Assembly: GCA_001600455.1 (NCBI GenBank)
Contig: BCKC01000001.1
Span: 2,630,441-2,694,440, forward strand
Direction: 5' to 3'
DNA length: 64,000 nucleotides
Origin: Endocalyx cinctus
Taxonomy: Eukaryota > Ascomycota > Sordariomycetes > Amphisphaeriales > Apiosporaceae
Positions 46,135 to 56,548 of the stretch are shown here, one piece after another; within the stretch, counting starts at the first letter, position 1, and every line of letters begins with the position of its first letter. The notes below the pieces were generated by a model. The model had not been told where the DNA came from, ran no database searches, and was given only the letters and a program-made list of their open reading frames with translations. Both the position numbers and the translations under genes were made by a program.

Positions 46135-47106
46135 ATGCCCCCAGAAAAGAGGAACGCGTTTCTCGACGCGGACGATAGCGAAGATGACGACGTCAGTCAA
46201 GGTTATGATTCGGAGGCCGAGCAGTTAAGAAAAGGCGGAAGAACGGCAAAACGACGGAGACTTAGCGACGACATTGCCAGCGACGACGACGAAGAAATAG
46301 ACAACGAATCAGGGTCGGAAAATGAGGGGATCGACGAAGAGGACGACCTCGAAGACTCTTCCTCCAAATCGCCAGCGGCATCGAAGAAAGCGCAGTCGAA
46401 ATCAAAAGGAAACAAATCAGATCTTTCGGATATATCAAACTCGTTGATGAAGAAGAACCTGGTCGCCACGGAAGCGGCCGCGAAGAAGTCGGGCCTGGTC
46501 TACGTCTCACGAGTCCCCCCTTTCATGAAACCCACGAAGCTGAGGAACCTCCTGGAGCCCTACGGCAAGATCAACCGGATCTTCCTGACGCCCGAGGACC
46601 CGCAGGCGCGGGCCCGGCGCAAGCGGCAGGGGGGCAACTCGAAGCGGTCGTACGTGGACGGCTGGGTCGAGTTCGTGAAGAAGAAGGACGCGAAGAAGGT
46701 GGTCGACCTGCTGAACGCGCGGACGATCGGCGGCAAGGGCTTCTACCGCGAGGACATCTGGAGCCTGAAGTACCTGAAGGGCTTCAAGTGGAACGACCTG
46801 ACGGCCCAGATAGCGGCCGAGGCGGCCGAGAGGACGAGCAGGATGAGGGCCGAGATCAGCAAGTCGACTAAGGAGAATAAGGAGTTCGTCCAGAACGTCG
46901 AGAGGTCGAAGGTGCTGGAGGGCATCCAATCCAAGGCGGCCGCGAAGAAGAGCAGGGAGGGCGACTCAGACAATCACGTCTCTGCTGCACCTCCTGATTC
47001 AGCTAAAGCCAAACCTGTGCGCACCTTCAAACAGGCGCCTGTAGCGAAGAAAGACCTAGACAAAGCTCCTGAGGATGCGAAGAGGGTCTTAAGCCAGCTG
47101 TTTTAA
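46135..47106 (+). CDS. ESF2: pre-rRNA processing factor ESF2 (ABT1 type)
   Basis: A single exon of 323 aa. ESF2 is a nucleolar RRM protein of the small-subunit processome that binds 18S precursors and stimulates the helicase Dbp8 in yeast. The N-terminal 90 residues are acidic and Ser-rich with a basic AKRRRLSDD patch (likely nuclear signal). The RRM lies at about 120-215: GLVYVSRVPPFMKPTKLRNL (RNP2 region), the loop GKINRIFLTPEDPQARARRKRQ, VDGWVEFVKKKDAKKVVDLL (RNP1 region). It is followed by the family WSLKYLKGFKWNDLTAQIAAE helix. The first in-frame ATG is used; an open extension upstream to 46042 starts only at TTG and is AT-rich. The RRM part is much more G/C-rich than the ends. Confidence 0.95.
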   Translation: MPPEKRNAFLDADDSEDDDVSQGYDSEAEQLRKGGRTAKRRRLSDDIASDDDEEIDNESGSENEGIDEEDDLEDSSSKSPAASKKAQSKSKGNKSDLSDISNSLMKKNLVATEAAAKKSGLVYVSRVPPFMKPTKLRNLLEPYGKINRIFLTPEDPQARARRKRQGGNSKRSYVDGWVEFVKKKDAKKVVDLLNARTIGGKGFYREDIWSLKYLKGFKWNDLTAQIAAEAAERTSRMRAEISKSTKENKEFVQNVERSKVLEGIQSKAAAKKSREGDSDNHVSAAPPDSAKAKPVRTFKQAPVAKKDLDKAPEDAKRVLSQLF

Positions 47107-47436
47107 ATGAGCATATAAATGATACCCACAATCTATTTTGAATATTGGAAGATCAAAGAGATGAAAAAAAAAAATCCGTGAATGTTGGTTCGTTGTTGCC
47201 TTTTGTGGAAAGTGATGCTCATTTTCTTGAACCCCCCTTGCGGCGATGTACAAAACCAACAGGTTTCCAGGATTACACTATTTGAAGCATTTCGCCCAGA
47301 TCATCTCTACCTAATGATATTTTGTTACGATATAAATAATACTAGGCGGTATTGTTACTATCTTCGAACCCAAAGTTTTGTATCTAATCCCTCGTCAACA
47401 ACGGGATTCAACTTGGATATTCTCCATCCCGTCACC
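47107..47436. other. short spacer
   Basis: The ESF2 3' end and the probable promoter of the next gene. The frame of the next gene stays open upstream to 47182, but this part lacks an ATG with good context and is AT-rich. Confidence 0.5.
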
Positions 47437-48051
47437 ATGGAAGACCTAGTTCCTCACCTATATCCTCGCAGATACCGGCTCAGAAGCGTCTTAGGACCGT
47501 ACCGAGGCGTGATCGATTGCGAGAACATCCTCATCAACATGACGCTCCGCGAAGCCCTCGTCATCCTCCGCGCCGAGCGCTGGGAAACGGACGACCTAGA
47601 GACCTTTTACGACGACATCCGGGTCGAGATGGAATACGAGCCCTTCCTCTCGGACGGGACCGACAACCCTATTCGCGTCGACCGGGATTTGGAATCGAGA
47701 CGTCGTCACTGGTCCGACGACCTCTACTACGCCGCCTGGGCCGTCGAAGATTATCATTTCCTCAATTACCGCCAAAATGAAGAAGGAGAGAACGACGGTA
47801 ATCCCGTCCCGCTTCTGCTTCACCTCGCCGCCGTCGCGGTATGCCGTCGAGAGGTCTACGAAGGCGTTAATCTGGTCGACGCCGTGTGGTCCTTCGCCGA
47901 TAGGTTGGCGCGCGCATCGGATCATCAGCTCCTGTGCGAACAGAGCACGGAAGATGACGATGATACTTCGAGCTCGTCTACGACGGACTCGTCTACTTCG
48001 ACGACTACGACGGGGGAAGAGGATAATGATTCGGATGACGGGTGGCCGTGA
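47437..48051 (+). CDS. hypothetical protein with acidic Ser/Thr tail
   Basis: A probable single-exon gene of 204 aa, not recognised. The start is chosen at caccATGg, a strong context, where codons also turn G/C-ending; the frame upstream is open but AT-rich. The N-terminal 165 residues look globular with several Trp and Tyr (NMTLREALVILRAERWETDD, SDDLYYAAWAVEDYHFLNY, LLLHLAAVAVCRREVYEGVN). The last 45 residues are low-complexity (DDDDTSSSSTTDSSTST, then EEDNDSDDGW). It has no signal peptide or membrane helix. It is convergent with NMD3, about 490 bp between stops. It could be a lineage-specific gene. Codon bias is the main evidence that it is real. Confidence 0.6.
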   Translation: MEDLVPHLYPRRYRLRSVLGPYRGVIDCENILINMTLREALVILRAERWETDDLETFYDDIRVEMEYEPFLSDGTDNPIRVDRDLESRRRHWSDDLYYAAWAVEDYHFLNYRQNEEGENDGNPVPLLLHLAAVAVCRREVYEGVNLVDAVWSFADRLARASDHQLLCEQSTEDDDDTSSSSTTDSSTSTTTTGEEDNDSDDGWP

Positions 48052-48538
48052 CTTATTTCATCCGAGAAAGGGAGAGAAAGGGGGGTCTAGTTTTTCATTA
48101 CAGAAAAAGGGCTTCAGATGTTATTCAGGAGTTTACGGGTACAGAGATGAAGGCTATCTTTGGACGAAGATGTCCAAGCATATGGTTGCGATGAAAATAT
48201 TACCTAGATAATCATGTTACAAGATTAATTTAACCTTTGTAGAGCGGTATTTCCCCCCTGAATATAGAAATATTTTGGACCGACTGTTAACTTGAAGATA
48301 AGGTAATACTGACCAGAGCTTTACTAGTTGATGGTGAGGTCTAAGTAACGCATAAAGGAATTTGAATATCAATGCTTTTACTATGTAAATCTACTTTTTA
48401 ACGACCCGCCAAACCATGAGCGAAAGCGCAACCAGACATAAAGATTTCACCGATAAAATATGCAACAAGAAACATAAATAAATGATCCCATGAACCTTTT
48501 TTTTTCTTCTTTTTTCTATCACTATATCACGAATAAAT
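48052..48538. other. convergent 3' spacer
   Basis: Between the stops of the hypothetical gene and NMD3; nothing recognisable. Confidence 0.6.
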
Positions 48539-50175
48539 TTACTCTCCATCCTCCATAGTGAGCTCATCGAAGTCGTCCAAAAGCTCGTCCATGTCGACCT
48601 GGGGCGCGTCGTCATCACCATCATCGGTAGTGACCATGGACATCTCGTCTGGCTGTGGCGTCCTCTTGGGTTGTTTGTATAGCTGGACGCCGGATCTGAA
48701 CTCCTCGTCTTCCTCGATATCCTGCAAGAACTGCTCAAACTCGCGATCCATCCGATCCTGGTCGGTCTTCTTGGGCAAGAGCTCTCCTTCGTCCTTGGCC
48801 ATGCGCTTGACCTTCCAGTTTCGCTTGCGGTTCCGCCGGCGGTTGGGGAAGTGTTTCTTCACTATGACGACGTCGGGTATCCTCGAGGAGTACGTGTTTG
48901 ATTCCTCAAGCGCTTCGAATTGAGGGTTGTTGAAGTTGGTGCCCGTCAGCATGTATCCCATGACCGAGTCGCCAGCGTGAAGCAGACCACCTAGATGGGT
49001 CCGGGCGAAGTACGTCTTATCATTTGTTCCGAGATCTTGAGCCCTCATGAGCTGCGTCTCCGCTAATATCCACTTTCCTTTCGTCGGGCCCATCGGCTCG
49101 CAGTCCATAATGATGAATTCAACCAGCTCCTGGGCATCCGCCAAAGCGCCAAACGGTGCTCGCCAGTACACGGGTGAGCTGATATCGGCGGTCTGAAGGG
49201 TATTGGGATCTAATATGTTGATAGAAGTTCCGATTCGGTAGCAAATTCCCAAGGGAGAGATGTTACCAATCTGTTTTGCTAGGGAAATTGGCAGGGCCAC
49301 TAGATCATCTTTGCAGATGGGGATCAACTCGACGGAAAATGTGAACTTGTAGGATTTCTTGGAGGTATGGGTATCCTGTGAAATAAGCTCTTGACTCTTC
49401 TTGACTCGCACGGGAACGACCGAGTGAAGAAAGTCAACAAACTTCTCGGCTTGATTCCTGGCGGAGAAAAAGAAATCGAGACCATCCTTGGCCTCTTTGA
49501 TGTTGATGGTCTCTCGGTGGGCACCGTGCTTGAGCACGAGCTGTTCAAGGTATAAAAATGTTCTCTTGTGATAGACCTTCTGTCGCACCTGTACGCTAGC
49601 TCTCCACACGTTGGCCGTATATGACTTGGCACATTCGGGGCACTGTTGGTAGGCGACAACATATACTACTTCTAGGGCCTGTTGCATGACTCGATCTTCG
49701 GCAACAGCCGCCTGGATGACGAGCTTTACCCTAATTCTTCGAGAATGTGGTTCTGTCCATATGAAGCTGGCGTCGATTATTCTCGTCCGGTTAAGGCTCA
49801 ACTTCTTCAGACATAGGGCAAGTAATTCTCGGGATTCGGGTTGGGCAGTGACCCAGCTGGAAGGGGGCTGAAGCCATCGATCGCAATCACGGCAAAAGTG
49901 TAAGACTGCTTCTCTGGTAATTCCTTGCGATATATCCTTTGTTAATTTAAAACAGTCGTAGCATCGGGCATCTATCGCAGTCGTTCCATCTATCGGAGCA
50001 CCGCAGTCACAACAGAAAATACTATTCTCAAAATTAGTTTTTTTTTTTCTCCAAGTAAATGTGGAATCCAAAAAAAAAGTGCGATTTGGGATTCGCATAA
50101 AACTTACGTCGCCGCAGTACTAGGAGCCTCGGCTTGAGGCGCTATTGGCATAGGAACATCTATATCCATCGACAT
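48539..50175 (-). CDS. NMD3: 60S ribosomal subunit export adaptor NMD3
   Basis: Two exons on the minus strand, 50175-50108 and 50021-48539, give 516 aa. NMD3 binds the 60S subunit and recruits the exportin Crm1 for nuclear export. The zinc-binding N-terminus is complete: FCCDCGAPI, ARCYDCF, HFCRDCDRW and QCPECAKSY give four Cys pairs. The globular middle includes FSARNQAEKFVDFLHSVVP and the domain ending GGLLHAGDSVMGYMLTGTNF. The C-terminus has the basic RRRNRKRNWKVKRM (nuclear import) and acidic, hydrophobic-spaced segments such as MDELLDDFDELTMEDGE that fit the leucine-rich export signal. The AATAG acceptor of the intron follows a CTAAT branch site; phase 2 fits only that choice. Confidence 0.96.
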
Positions 50176-51817
50176 CTTGGAATTAATATAATAGCAATCT
50201 TAGATGTCAAAATAGAGGTTGAAGTTTTCATGGATATCTACTTAATAGACGGAATGATAGTTGAATGACAGACGTAGTGGGGTTGATAAATTCTCTAAGT
50301 AAACTTTCCGTAAATTTATTTTGCCCCTCGATTGATAAGCATTCTTTGTGGGGCGATTACACTATCTGACTCACCAGATCCACCAGCCCAGCCAGCCATA
50401 CTCCCAGACTCCCAGACTCCCAAACTCCGTACACTGGATTACTTCTATTAATGGATTACACTATCAAAAATGTCGGTTCGATATCTTCGAATGAAGAGTG
50501 TTCTCTGTAAGCCTGTAAGCTGTTCAAAAGTACCGTGATAATTTATAAGCATGGTAATAAATATAATGACCTTTAATGGGGATAACACCATGGTACAGTA
50601 TGGAGTATTTCTATCTCGTACCGCGCAGTTGAAACAGAGCAACATGTCGCCAACCTATCTGATCTCTCACTCTGGCGTATAATTCAACAGCTAATTTAGA
50701 GATACATATTCCAAACAAGGAAAGCTTCTCAGTGATTGTATACGAGAGGGTTGCTAATATCACCACGCGCATGGCATAGGTGACTTGGCTCGGGGATACC
50801 ACGCAAAGAGCTTCCCTCGCATAAACCCACATACAGACAGATTGAAAAGGATGAGGAGGGAGAGAGATGACGGAATGTTATCCTTATAGTCTGGATAGCA
50901 CCCCACAAGTATAGTGCATGATAGGCTTTTATGTACTTTATGCATTGGTAGTAAAGATTACAATAGCACGTTATTCTAGAGAAGCTCATGTACCTACGGT
51001 GATAAGACGTGGTTACTACTGTTCTTTTATCTCAATGTTACTATTCGTTGGTGGAGAGGTTACATCGAACGACTATGAACAGAGCAGATTAACATGTCGA
51101 TTTGAGGGTGTCGTGAAAGGGGAACATCATGGTATCGTCATATTCCAGCTCCACAAAACCCGCCCATACCGCCATGGCGCGCCTGGTAGTCTAGATGCGG
51201 AAACGACTAGCCATCGGTAATCAGAGCAACGGGCGGGGAGAGCACGATGATCTTGTCTCGGGAGTTACGAGCACGGAAGGTGATCCCCATCCCAATTGGC
51301 AAGCCATTTACGATCTCGGGAGATTGTGCATTAGAGAGTGGTATGGGAATAAAAAAAAAAGTTCACAGATGGAGTAACTTGACCTCCTATTATTCATTCT
51401 CCAAAAAAAGGGGGGGAGGAGTGGACCATCGAGCACGTTGGCGTTAAACGAGGAGATGGTCGCGAGATTGCGTGATCGTTCTCCGCGATAGCAACATCCC
51501 GTAGCGCGTCACGATACCCAGGCGGGGTAAAGGTGCGTCGACCAAACAGAACCTCGCGTCTTGATCGCATAGGATAAATCAAGACTACGAGGCGATTGGG
51601 GAAGGTCGGAGAGGGATCTTCGATTGGATATACGATACTTTGCGCAATCGTGAGATATTCGCACATCAGGGTAGACTCGTATCAGTGGAGGTAACAGGCT
51701 AAGATAAACTATACCATTTGTATAAATAGATGCAGAACTCTATATTTAACTTGACTTGAAGTTAAAATTCCAAAACATCTTATCCAGTTCTCGGCTCTGT
51801 GTCAAACGTTCAACATC
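50176..51817. other. divergent promoter region NMD3 / TauD gene
   Basis: 1.6 kb without a gene. It contains a cccagactcccagactcc doublet near 50402, followed by actccgtac (50424-50432). Frames between 50.9 and 51.7 kb overlap on both strands and look random. Confidence 0.55.
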
Positions 51818-53059
51818 ATGGCCCCATCCGCAACCTCTACCGTCACCGAGACGGCACCTCAGCCTCGGAGTCTGAAGGTGCCCCGTCACATTGGCGCATA
51901 CAAAGATATGACGCCAACCAATTATTCCAAAGAAGCGGAGGAGGGTAAGACCGGATTCACGGCCGCTAAGGTATAGGCAAGAAATCATAGCTTTGTGGGA
52001 AACGCTTGCTGATATCCTATTAGTACCAAAACTATTTGCCAACTTGGAACCCCTCGCAAAAATATGCACCCCTTCAGCCTTTCCAACACTATGATCATGG
52101 AAAGGACGCGGATACCTCGTATCCCGAGCTTCTCCCAGACAGCGCCCAAGTAACCGATCTCACTCCCACCATCGGGACCGAAGTACGAGGGGTCCAGCTC
52201 AGCTCGCTGAGCGACGCCGGTAAGGACCAGCTTGCTCGCTACGTCGCGGAGAGGAAGGTCGTGGCGTTTAGAGGTCAGGATTTCGCCGATCTCCCTATTT
52301 CCGACGCTTTAAAATTCGGTGGTTACTTCGGACGTCACCATATTCACCCAACTTCTGGCTCCCCCGAGGGTTATCCCGAAGTGCACCTCGTCCACCGCGC
52401 AGCAGGTGACAACACGGCCGATACCTTCTTCGCGAACAGAACCAGCTCGGTGGCATGGCATTCCGACGTGTCGTACGAGGAACAGCCTCCGGGTACCACG
52501 TTCCTGTATATCCTCGATAAGCCCGAAACAGGCGGAGATACCTTGTTCTGCAACACCGCAGAAGCCTACAACAGGCTCAGCCCGTTATTCCAGGAACGTC
52601 TACACGGTCTCCAGGCCACGCACTCCGGAATCGAGCAGGTATCTGCGGCTCTATCCAAAAACAGCATAATGCGACGTGAGCCCGTTATGAATGCTCACCC
52701 AATTGTCCGCACACACCCGGCCACGGGAGAGAAGGGCTTATTTGTGAACCCGCAGTGTAAGTCTATTCCACGTGAATCCCAGAGAATCTGCTAACCGTTC
52801 TACCCTGCCAGTTACCCGCGAAATTATTGGTATGAAGAGAGAAGAATCAGACGTGCTTCTCAAATTTTTATACGACCACATTGCATACGGGGCCGACTTT
52901 CAGGTTCGCGTGAAATGGGAAGAAGGCACCGTAGTGGTTTGGGATAACCGAGTTACCCAGCATTCGGCTTTGGTCGACTGGAAGAATGGACAACGGAGGC
53001 ACCTGGCTCGCATTACTCCCCAAGCGGAGAGACCGTATGAAACAGCGTTTCAAGGATAG
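51818..53059 (+). CDS. TauD/TfdA family 2-oxoglutarate-dependent dioxygenase
   Basis: Three exons, 51818-51970, 52024-52756 and 52812-53059, give 377 aa. The family uses Fe(II), O2 and 2-oxoglutarate; fungal members include sulfonate (taurine) dioxygenases such as yeast Jlp1, which release sulfite for sulfur supply. The domain starts IGTEVRGVQLSSLSDAG. The iron ligands are His197 and Asp199 in VAWHSDVSYEEQPPGT and distal His346 in WDNRVTQHSALVDW. The 2-oxoglutarate Arg lies in RRHLARITP (about 358-362). TGGDTLFCNTAEAYNRLSP is the usual active-site strand. No targeting signal is seen. The substrate (taurine, other sulfonate or another acid) cannot be fixed from sequence. Its stop lies only 46 bp from the stop of the next gene on the other strand. 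Confidence 0.93.
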
Positions 53060-53105
53060 ATTTGTATCAAATACTACGGATTTGCTCGGTAGTTTACGAA
53101 AGTTG

Positions 53106-54036
53106 TCACTTTGATTTTCCCATACTGCGTCTTCGTTCATCTTGACGGTTTTTGATGCCACGAAAGAGGTCGATCCCGGATTCATTAGAATCACTGCTCT
53201 CCTCTGTCGTATTTACTGTTGATATTTGCTGTTTTACCTGACTTGTGACTTTTGGTGCGTGGCCGAGCGGTGGTTGCTTTTTGGTACGGGGTGGCGAGGA
53301 AGTAAGCCTACGACTCGATTTATCTAGGTCATCTTCATTATCAGATGTAACATCTTTCTTTAAGCGCTGATCCTTGCGCATCTCCAGGTGCTTGTTAAAA
53401 GTTGAGTGACGAGTCGCGTGCGTTGTAGACGAAGATGTATTGAGCGCGCCAAAACCAGCAGCGGCGCGTGTTCCCGACACAGCGGGCATAAGACCGTCCA
53501 AGTATTTGTTCCGTTTCGACGGGCTCTCCATTAGGCCATAAAGAGATTCATTATGTCGGGGATCATCATCCTCAGTATCGCTATTAGCAGTGTTAGAAGA
53601 TCTTGCCTTCCTCAGGGCTTGTTTTTGCTTCTTGATACGAGATTTCCGGTCCTGTTTCATTTTGACCATGTCTGTCTTTGATCCGATAACAGGTCTTGAG
53701 ATATCTCGAATTGTAGCTGCATTCTCGGCCTTTGCGGCTGTCTTTAGGCGTTGATACTCCGCAGCATGAAGATGGGCAGTGAACTGGAGGGCCGTAGCTA
53801 ACAGCTCATCTTCTACCATACGATATTTATCGTCATTATCTAGTCCATCCTTCATAAAACTAGTTATAAGTCAGCGGGCCGAGTAGCGTAGGGGATACGC
53901 TTTCCTACCTCTCTTTCAGCGGTGGTGGTGGCGACGATGAGGATTTACGTTTCGCCGGCGTAGATTGGAATAATAACGATTGGTTTCGCTCAACTGAGCT
54001 TGGTTCAGTTTTCTTCCACGGTAGAGTGCGCGCCAT
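53106..54036 (-). CDS. conserved fungal protein of unknown function
   Basis: Two exons on the minus strand, 54036-53909 and 53859-53106, give 293 aa with a 49-nt intron (CTGAC branch, TAG acceptor). The opening MARTLPWKKTE and the segment FMKDGLDNDDKYRMVEDELL, then FTAHLHAAEYQRLKTAAK, match a pattern I recall from uncharacterised Pezizomycotina proteins. The rest is charged and likely disordered: a basic KSRIKKQKQALRKAR patch, an acidic NSDTEDDDPR stretch and a Ser-rich C-terminus ending RRRSMGKSK. Several nuclear-localisation-like clusters suggest a nuclear protein, but no domain is named. It is tail-to-tail with the TauD gene, so the two transcripts probably overlap at their 3' ends. Confidence 0.8.
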
Positions 54037-54683
54037 TTCGGACGATGCCCTGGGATAAAGTATACAGTTGAGAACGCGTATTATCAGGTTATCTCGTCGC
54101 CTAAGGAAGCTCTTAGGCAATTTTCATCGCGTTAACTCAGAGGCGCGTATGAACCAGATATCCGCTAACGCATGTGACTTCATCATACATATTTCATATT
54201 AATATCTCTCAAGCAACGTATTAGAATAATGTCAATCGGTGCTTTCACTTAGAGAGAAAATAATTATAAATAGAGCAAGATGATGAGAAAATGAAGATTA
54301 TTCTAAATTAATATAATAATATGAAATACCGCAACAAAGATATTAAATAGGCTAATAGGCAGGATAGGTTAGCTAACTAAGTACCTACCTAGGGCAGCTA
54401 GGTAGGTACTTAAGCTAGGTACTTAATCCCCAAAGTTAGTACGTAGTTGCGCCTACGTATTATGTACGCACAGACTATGTTACGCTGATCTTATTCAGAC
54501 ATTCAAACTTCAATGAAAATAAATATAGTGACCTTGCACTCCTCCTCATCTTCTTCTGCTTGCAAGTGCAGTTAAGTATGAATCCTTCAGTTGAATATTA
54601 AGATTACTCTAGTTCAGCTCCCAAAAAAAAAAAAAAAAATTACAAGATAGACGCATCAAAAAGTTGTATCTTTCTATATTTGA
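54037..54683. other. spacer with a long palindrome
   Basis: An AT-rich region between two minus-strand genes. It holds the perfect palindrome at 54379-54411 (listed separately) and a poly-A run near 54622. No gene. Confidence 0.6.
54379..54411. repeat. perfect 14-bp inverted repeat
   Basis: The arms are AAGTACCTACCTAG and its exact reverse complement, with the 5-base spacer ggcag. It is about 270 bp downstream of the ICMT-like gene start side and shares the CCTAG core with the other dispersed palindromes. Confidence 0.9.
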
Positions 54684-55403
54684 TTAAAAAACCCAGGGGA
54701 TAAACCTCCATGTTCGAGCATGCCACGCCTCCCATTCCGCCCCAAACTTAGCGCGAAGCATTTTTTCCTCTTGCTTCACCCGCGTCCATAGAGTGAAGGC
54801 TATGATGGAAAGACCCAACGGTACGAGAACTCGCTCCAGCGCCAAACAATACTGGTACCAGGACGGAGGGATCCAGCAACTCAGCGCGCCGTCGATGCGG
54901 CTGATGAGCAATCCGTTGCAGAGGGTGAGGATCATGACGCCGGTGTAGCTGGGATGCTGCACGTAGCGGTAGATCCCCGAGGTCGTAAGCCGATCTGGCT
55001 CGGTCAGCGCGAAGGTGAAGTTTTTGCCGAGCGCCGCGTACGGGCCGAGACGAAGCGGGACCCCGGCGCAGAGGATGAGCGCTAGCGGGATTGCGGTGGC
55101 AGGCGACCACGTGAAGCGATCGGCGTTGATGTGGTTTTCGGCGCCGTGTCCGAGGAGATAGGACGGAATGTTCGGGTAGAAATACGCTAGGCTGGAGGTA
55201 TGAAGGGCCAGGAGACCCCAAGGCGCAAGCGCTACGTTGGTGGCATGTTTACCGGTGAGACGCAATCGGTGGATCAAGTCGCCGGTTTTAATCGCCTTCT
55301 CGGGACTTGGATTGGGAGGCGAGAGAGCCATCCATGTTCCAAAGCTGGATGCCAGCATGGTAGCTGCCAAGGAGGCTTGACAAATGTATGTGGGGATCGG
55401 CAT
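54684..55403 (-). CDS. isoprenylcysteine carboxyl methyltransferase (ICMT)-like membrane protein
   Basis: A single exon of 239 aa with about five hydrophobic helices. The C-terminal half has the ICMT/PEMT signature: GIYRYVQHPSYTGVMIL (about 142-158), a following membrane hairpin, then EEKMLRAKFGAEWEAWHART and WRFIPWVF at the end, the family SAM-binding region. ICMT methylates the prenylated C-terminal Cys of CAAX proteins such as Ras and the a-type mating pheromone in the ER. Divergent fungal paralogues of this superfamily are common, and this one, with its unusual N-terminus (SPPNPSPEKAIKTGD), may be such a paralogue rather than the STE14 orthologue. It has no intron. Confidence 0.8.
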   Translation of the reverse strand: MPIPTYICQASLAATMLASSFGTWMALSPPNPSPEKAIKTGDLIHRLRLTGKHATNVALAPWGLLALHTSSLAYFYPNIPSYLLGHGAENHINADRFTWSPATAIPLALILCAGVPLRLGPYAALGKNFTFALTEPDRLTTSGIYRYVQHPSYTGVMILTLCNGLLISRIDGALSCWIPPSWYQYCLALERVLVPLGLSIIAFTLWTRVKQEEKMLRAKFGAEWEAWHARTWRFIPWVF

Positions 55404-56359
55404 GTTGTGTGAGATTCTGGTGGTTTGCTACGCTGGCGTTCTTAGTTTTGTTATCTCGTCATACCAGTAAATTTCTAGAATTGATGATACACTGATAACA
55501 ATAATAACGAAAATACCTGTCTCTTGGAAAAGAAAATAAATGAAATAATCATAATGGCATCTTTTATTCTCCTTTTGAATGAAATTAACGGTGGGGACAA
55601 AAGGGTGAATATTTGACCCGAGTATGAATACGCTTATTTTGGTGGCATGAGTTCCTCGTTCCCTCAACTCTAAAGATAGCAACGTACAAAAGGACGTATC
55701 TTCCCGGCCTACGCTACATACTACTACTACTAACTACGCTGGCCCAACACTTACTTCACCCAAGTCGCTCGCTATCTACTGTGGTTTAAAAGAATAGTTT
55801 CTTGTTTGAACTTGATTGATTTCTATTCATTTATCGATAAATTCCCCCCCTTATTATACAAATAATAATAATAATCAAAGCGGTGTAAATAAAGTGCCTC
55901 TAAAACAGTTCTTCTCTCAAAGCCACCTTTTCAATCAATTACTTCGCAATCGGCTAGCTGGGATGAATACATCCCACCTCTCCTATTCCATCCTTTCACG
56001 GCTTTTCTACACCGGCCTTCTAGACTAATGTACCTTAACACTTTAAGAAAAAGGGTAGAAGGATTCTTTGTATAAGAATCGAGATCCGATGACATAATGA
56101 AAGGGAAAATGCGGCCTTCAACCTTAAACCAGCAATCGTACGTAAGGAGACAATGAAAGGACGGCCGAGGTAAATTTATATTTATACCTAGGTAATAAGC
56201 GGATGGATTATGTTGCGAAATCGCCGACTTGACTCTTGAGCCATCAACCAATCGCCTCATCCTATAACCTGTATTATTTACGCTTTCTCCAAATAAGAGA
56301 AAAAAAGAAAAAAAGAAAAAAAAAACCCCCCTGATATTAATATCATCATATCAGTAATA
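55404..56359. other. divergent spacer, no gene seen
   Basis: Probably holds the promoters of the ICMT-like gene and the small downstream gene. AT-rich, with an 'aataataataataat' run near 55861. Confidence 0.55.
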
Positions 56360-56548
56360 ATGCCCTCCACTAACTCGGATGCATCCAAATCCCTCGGAAA
56401 GAGAGCCTTCGACAAGGCGAAGAAGGGAGTCAAATCTGCCTTCCACGATGACGAGGAGGATATTGAGAAGCTAGCGGCGCAAGCTTCTCCCGAGGAAGCC
56501 GCGAGGATTCGCTTCCTCTACACCTCCTCGTACAACAGAACGTCATGA
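56360..56548 (+). CDS. putative 62-aa basic/acidic small protein
   Basis: A single short frame that reads like a real amphipathic protein: SLGKRAFDKAKKGVKSAFHD followed by an acidic DEEDIEKLAAQASPEEAARI helix. The first half is Lys-rich, the second Glu-rich. It has no Cys, no signal peptide and no membrane helix. Codons are more G/C-ending than the surroundings, which is the main support. Not recognised. A further exon downstream cannot be excluded, since the stop follows soon after a poorly ordered YTSSYNRTS end. Confidence 0.5.
   Translation: MPSTNSDASKSLGKRAFDKAKKGVKSAFHDDEEDIEKLAAQASPEEAARIRFLYTSSYNRTS

Noticed and set aside
53259..53271. GTGGCCGAGCGGT, like the start of a Leu/Ser tRNA
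   Set aside because: It lies in a coding exon, and I found no matching B box or acceptor stem downstream.
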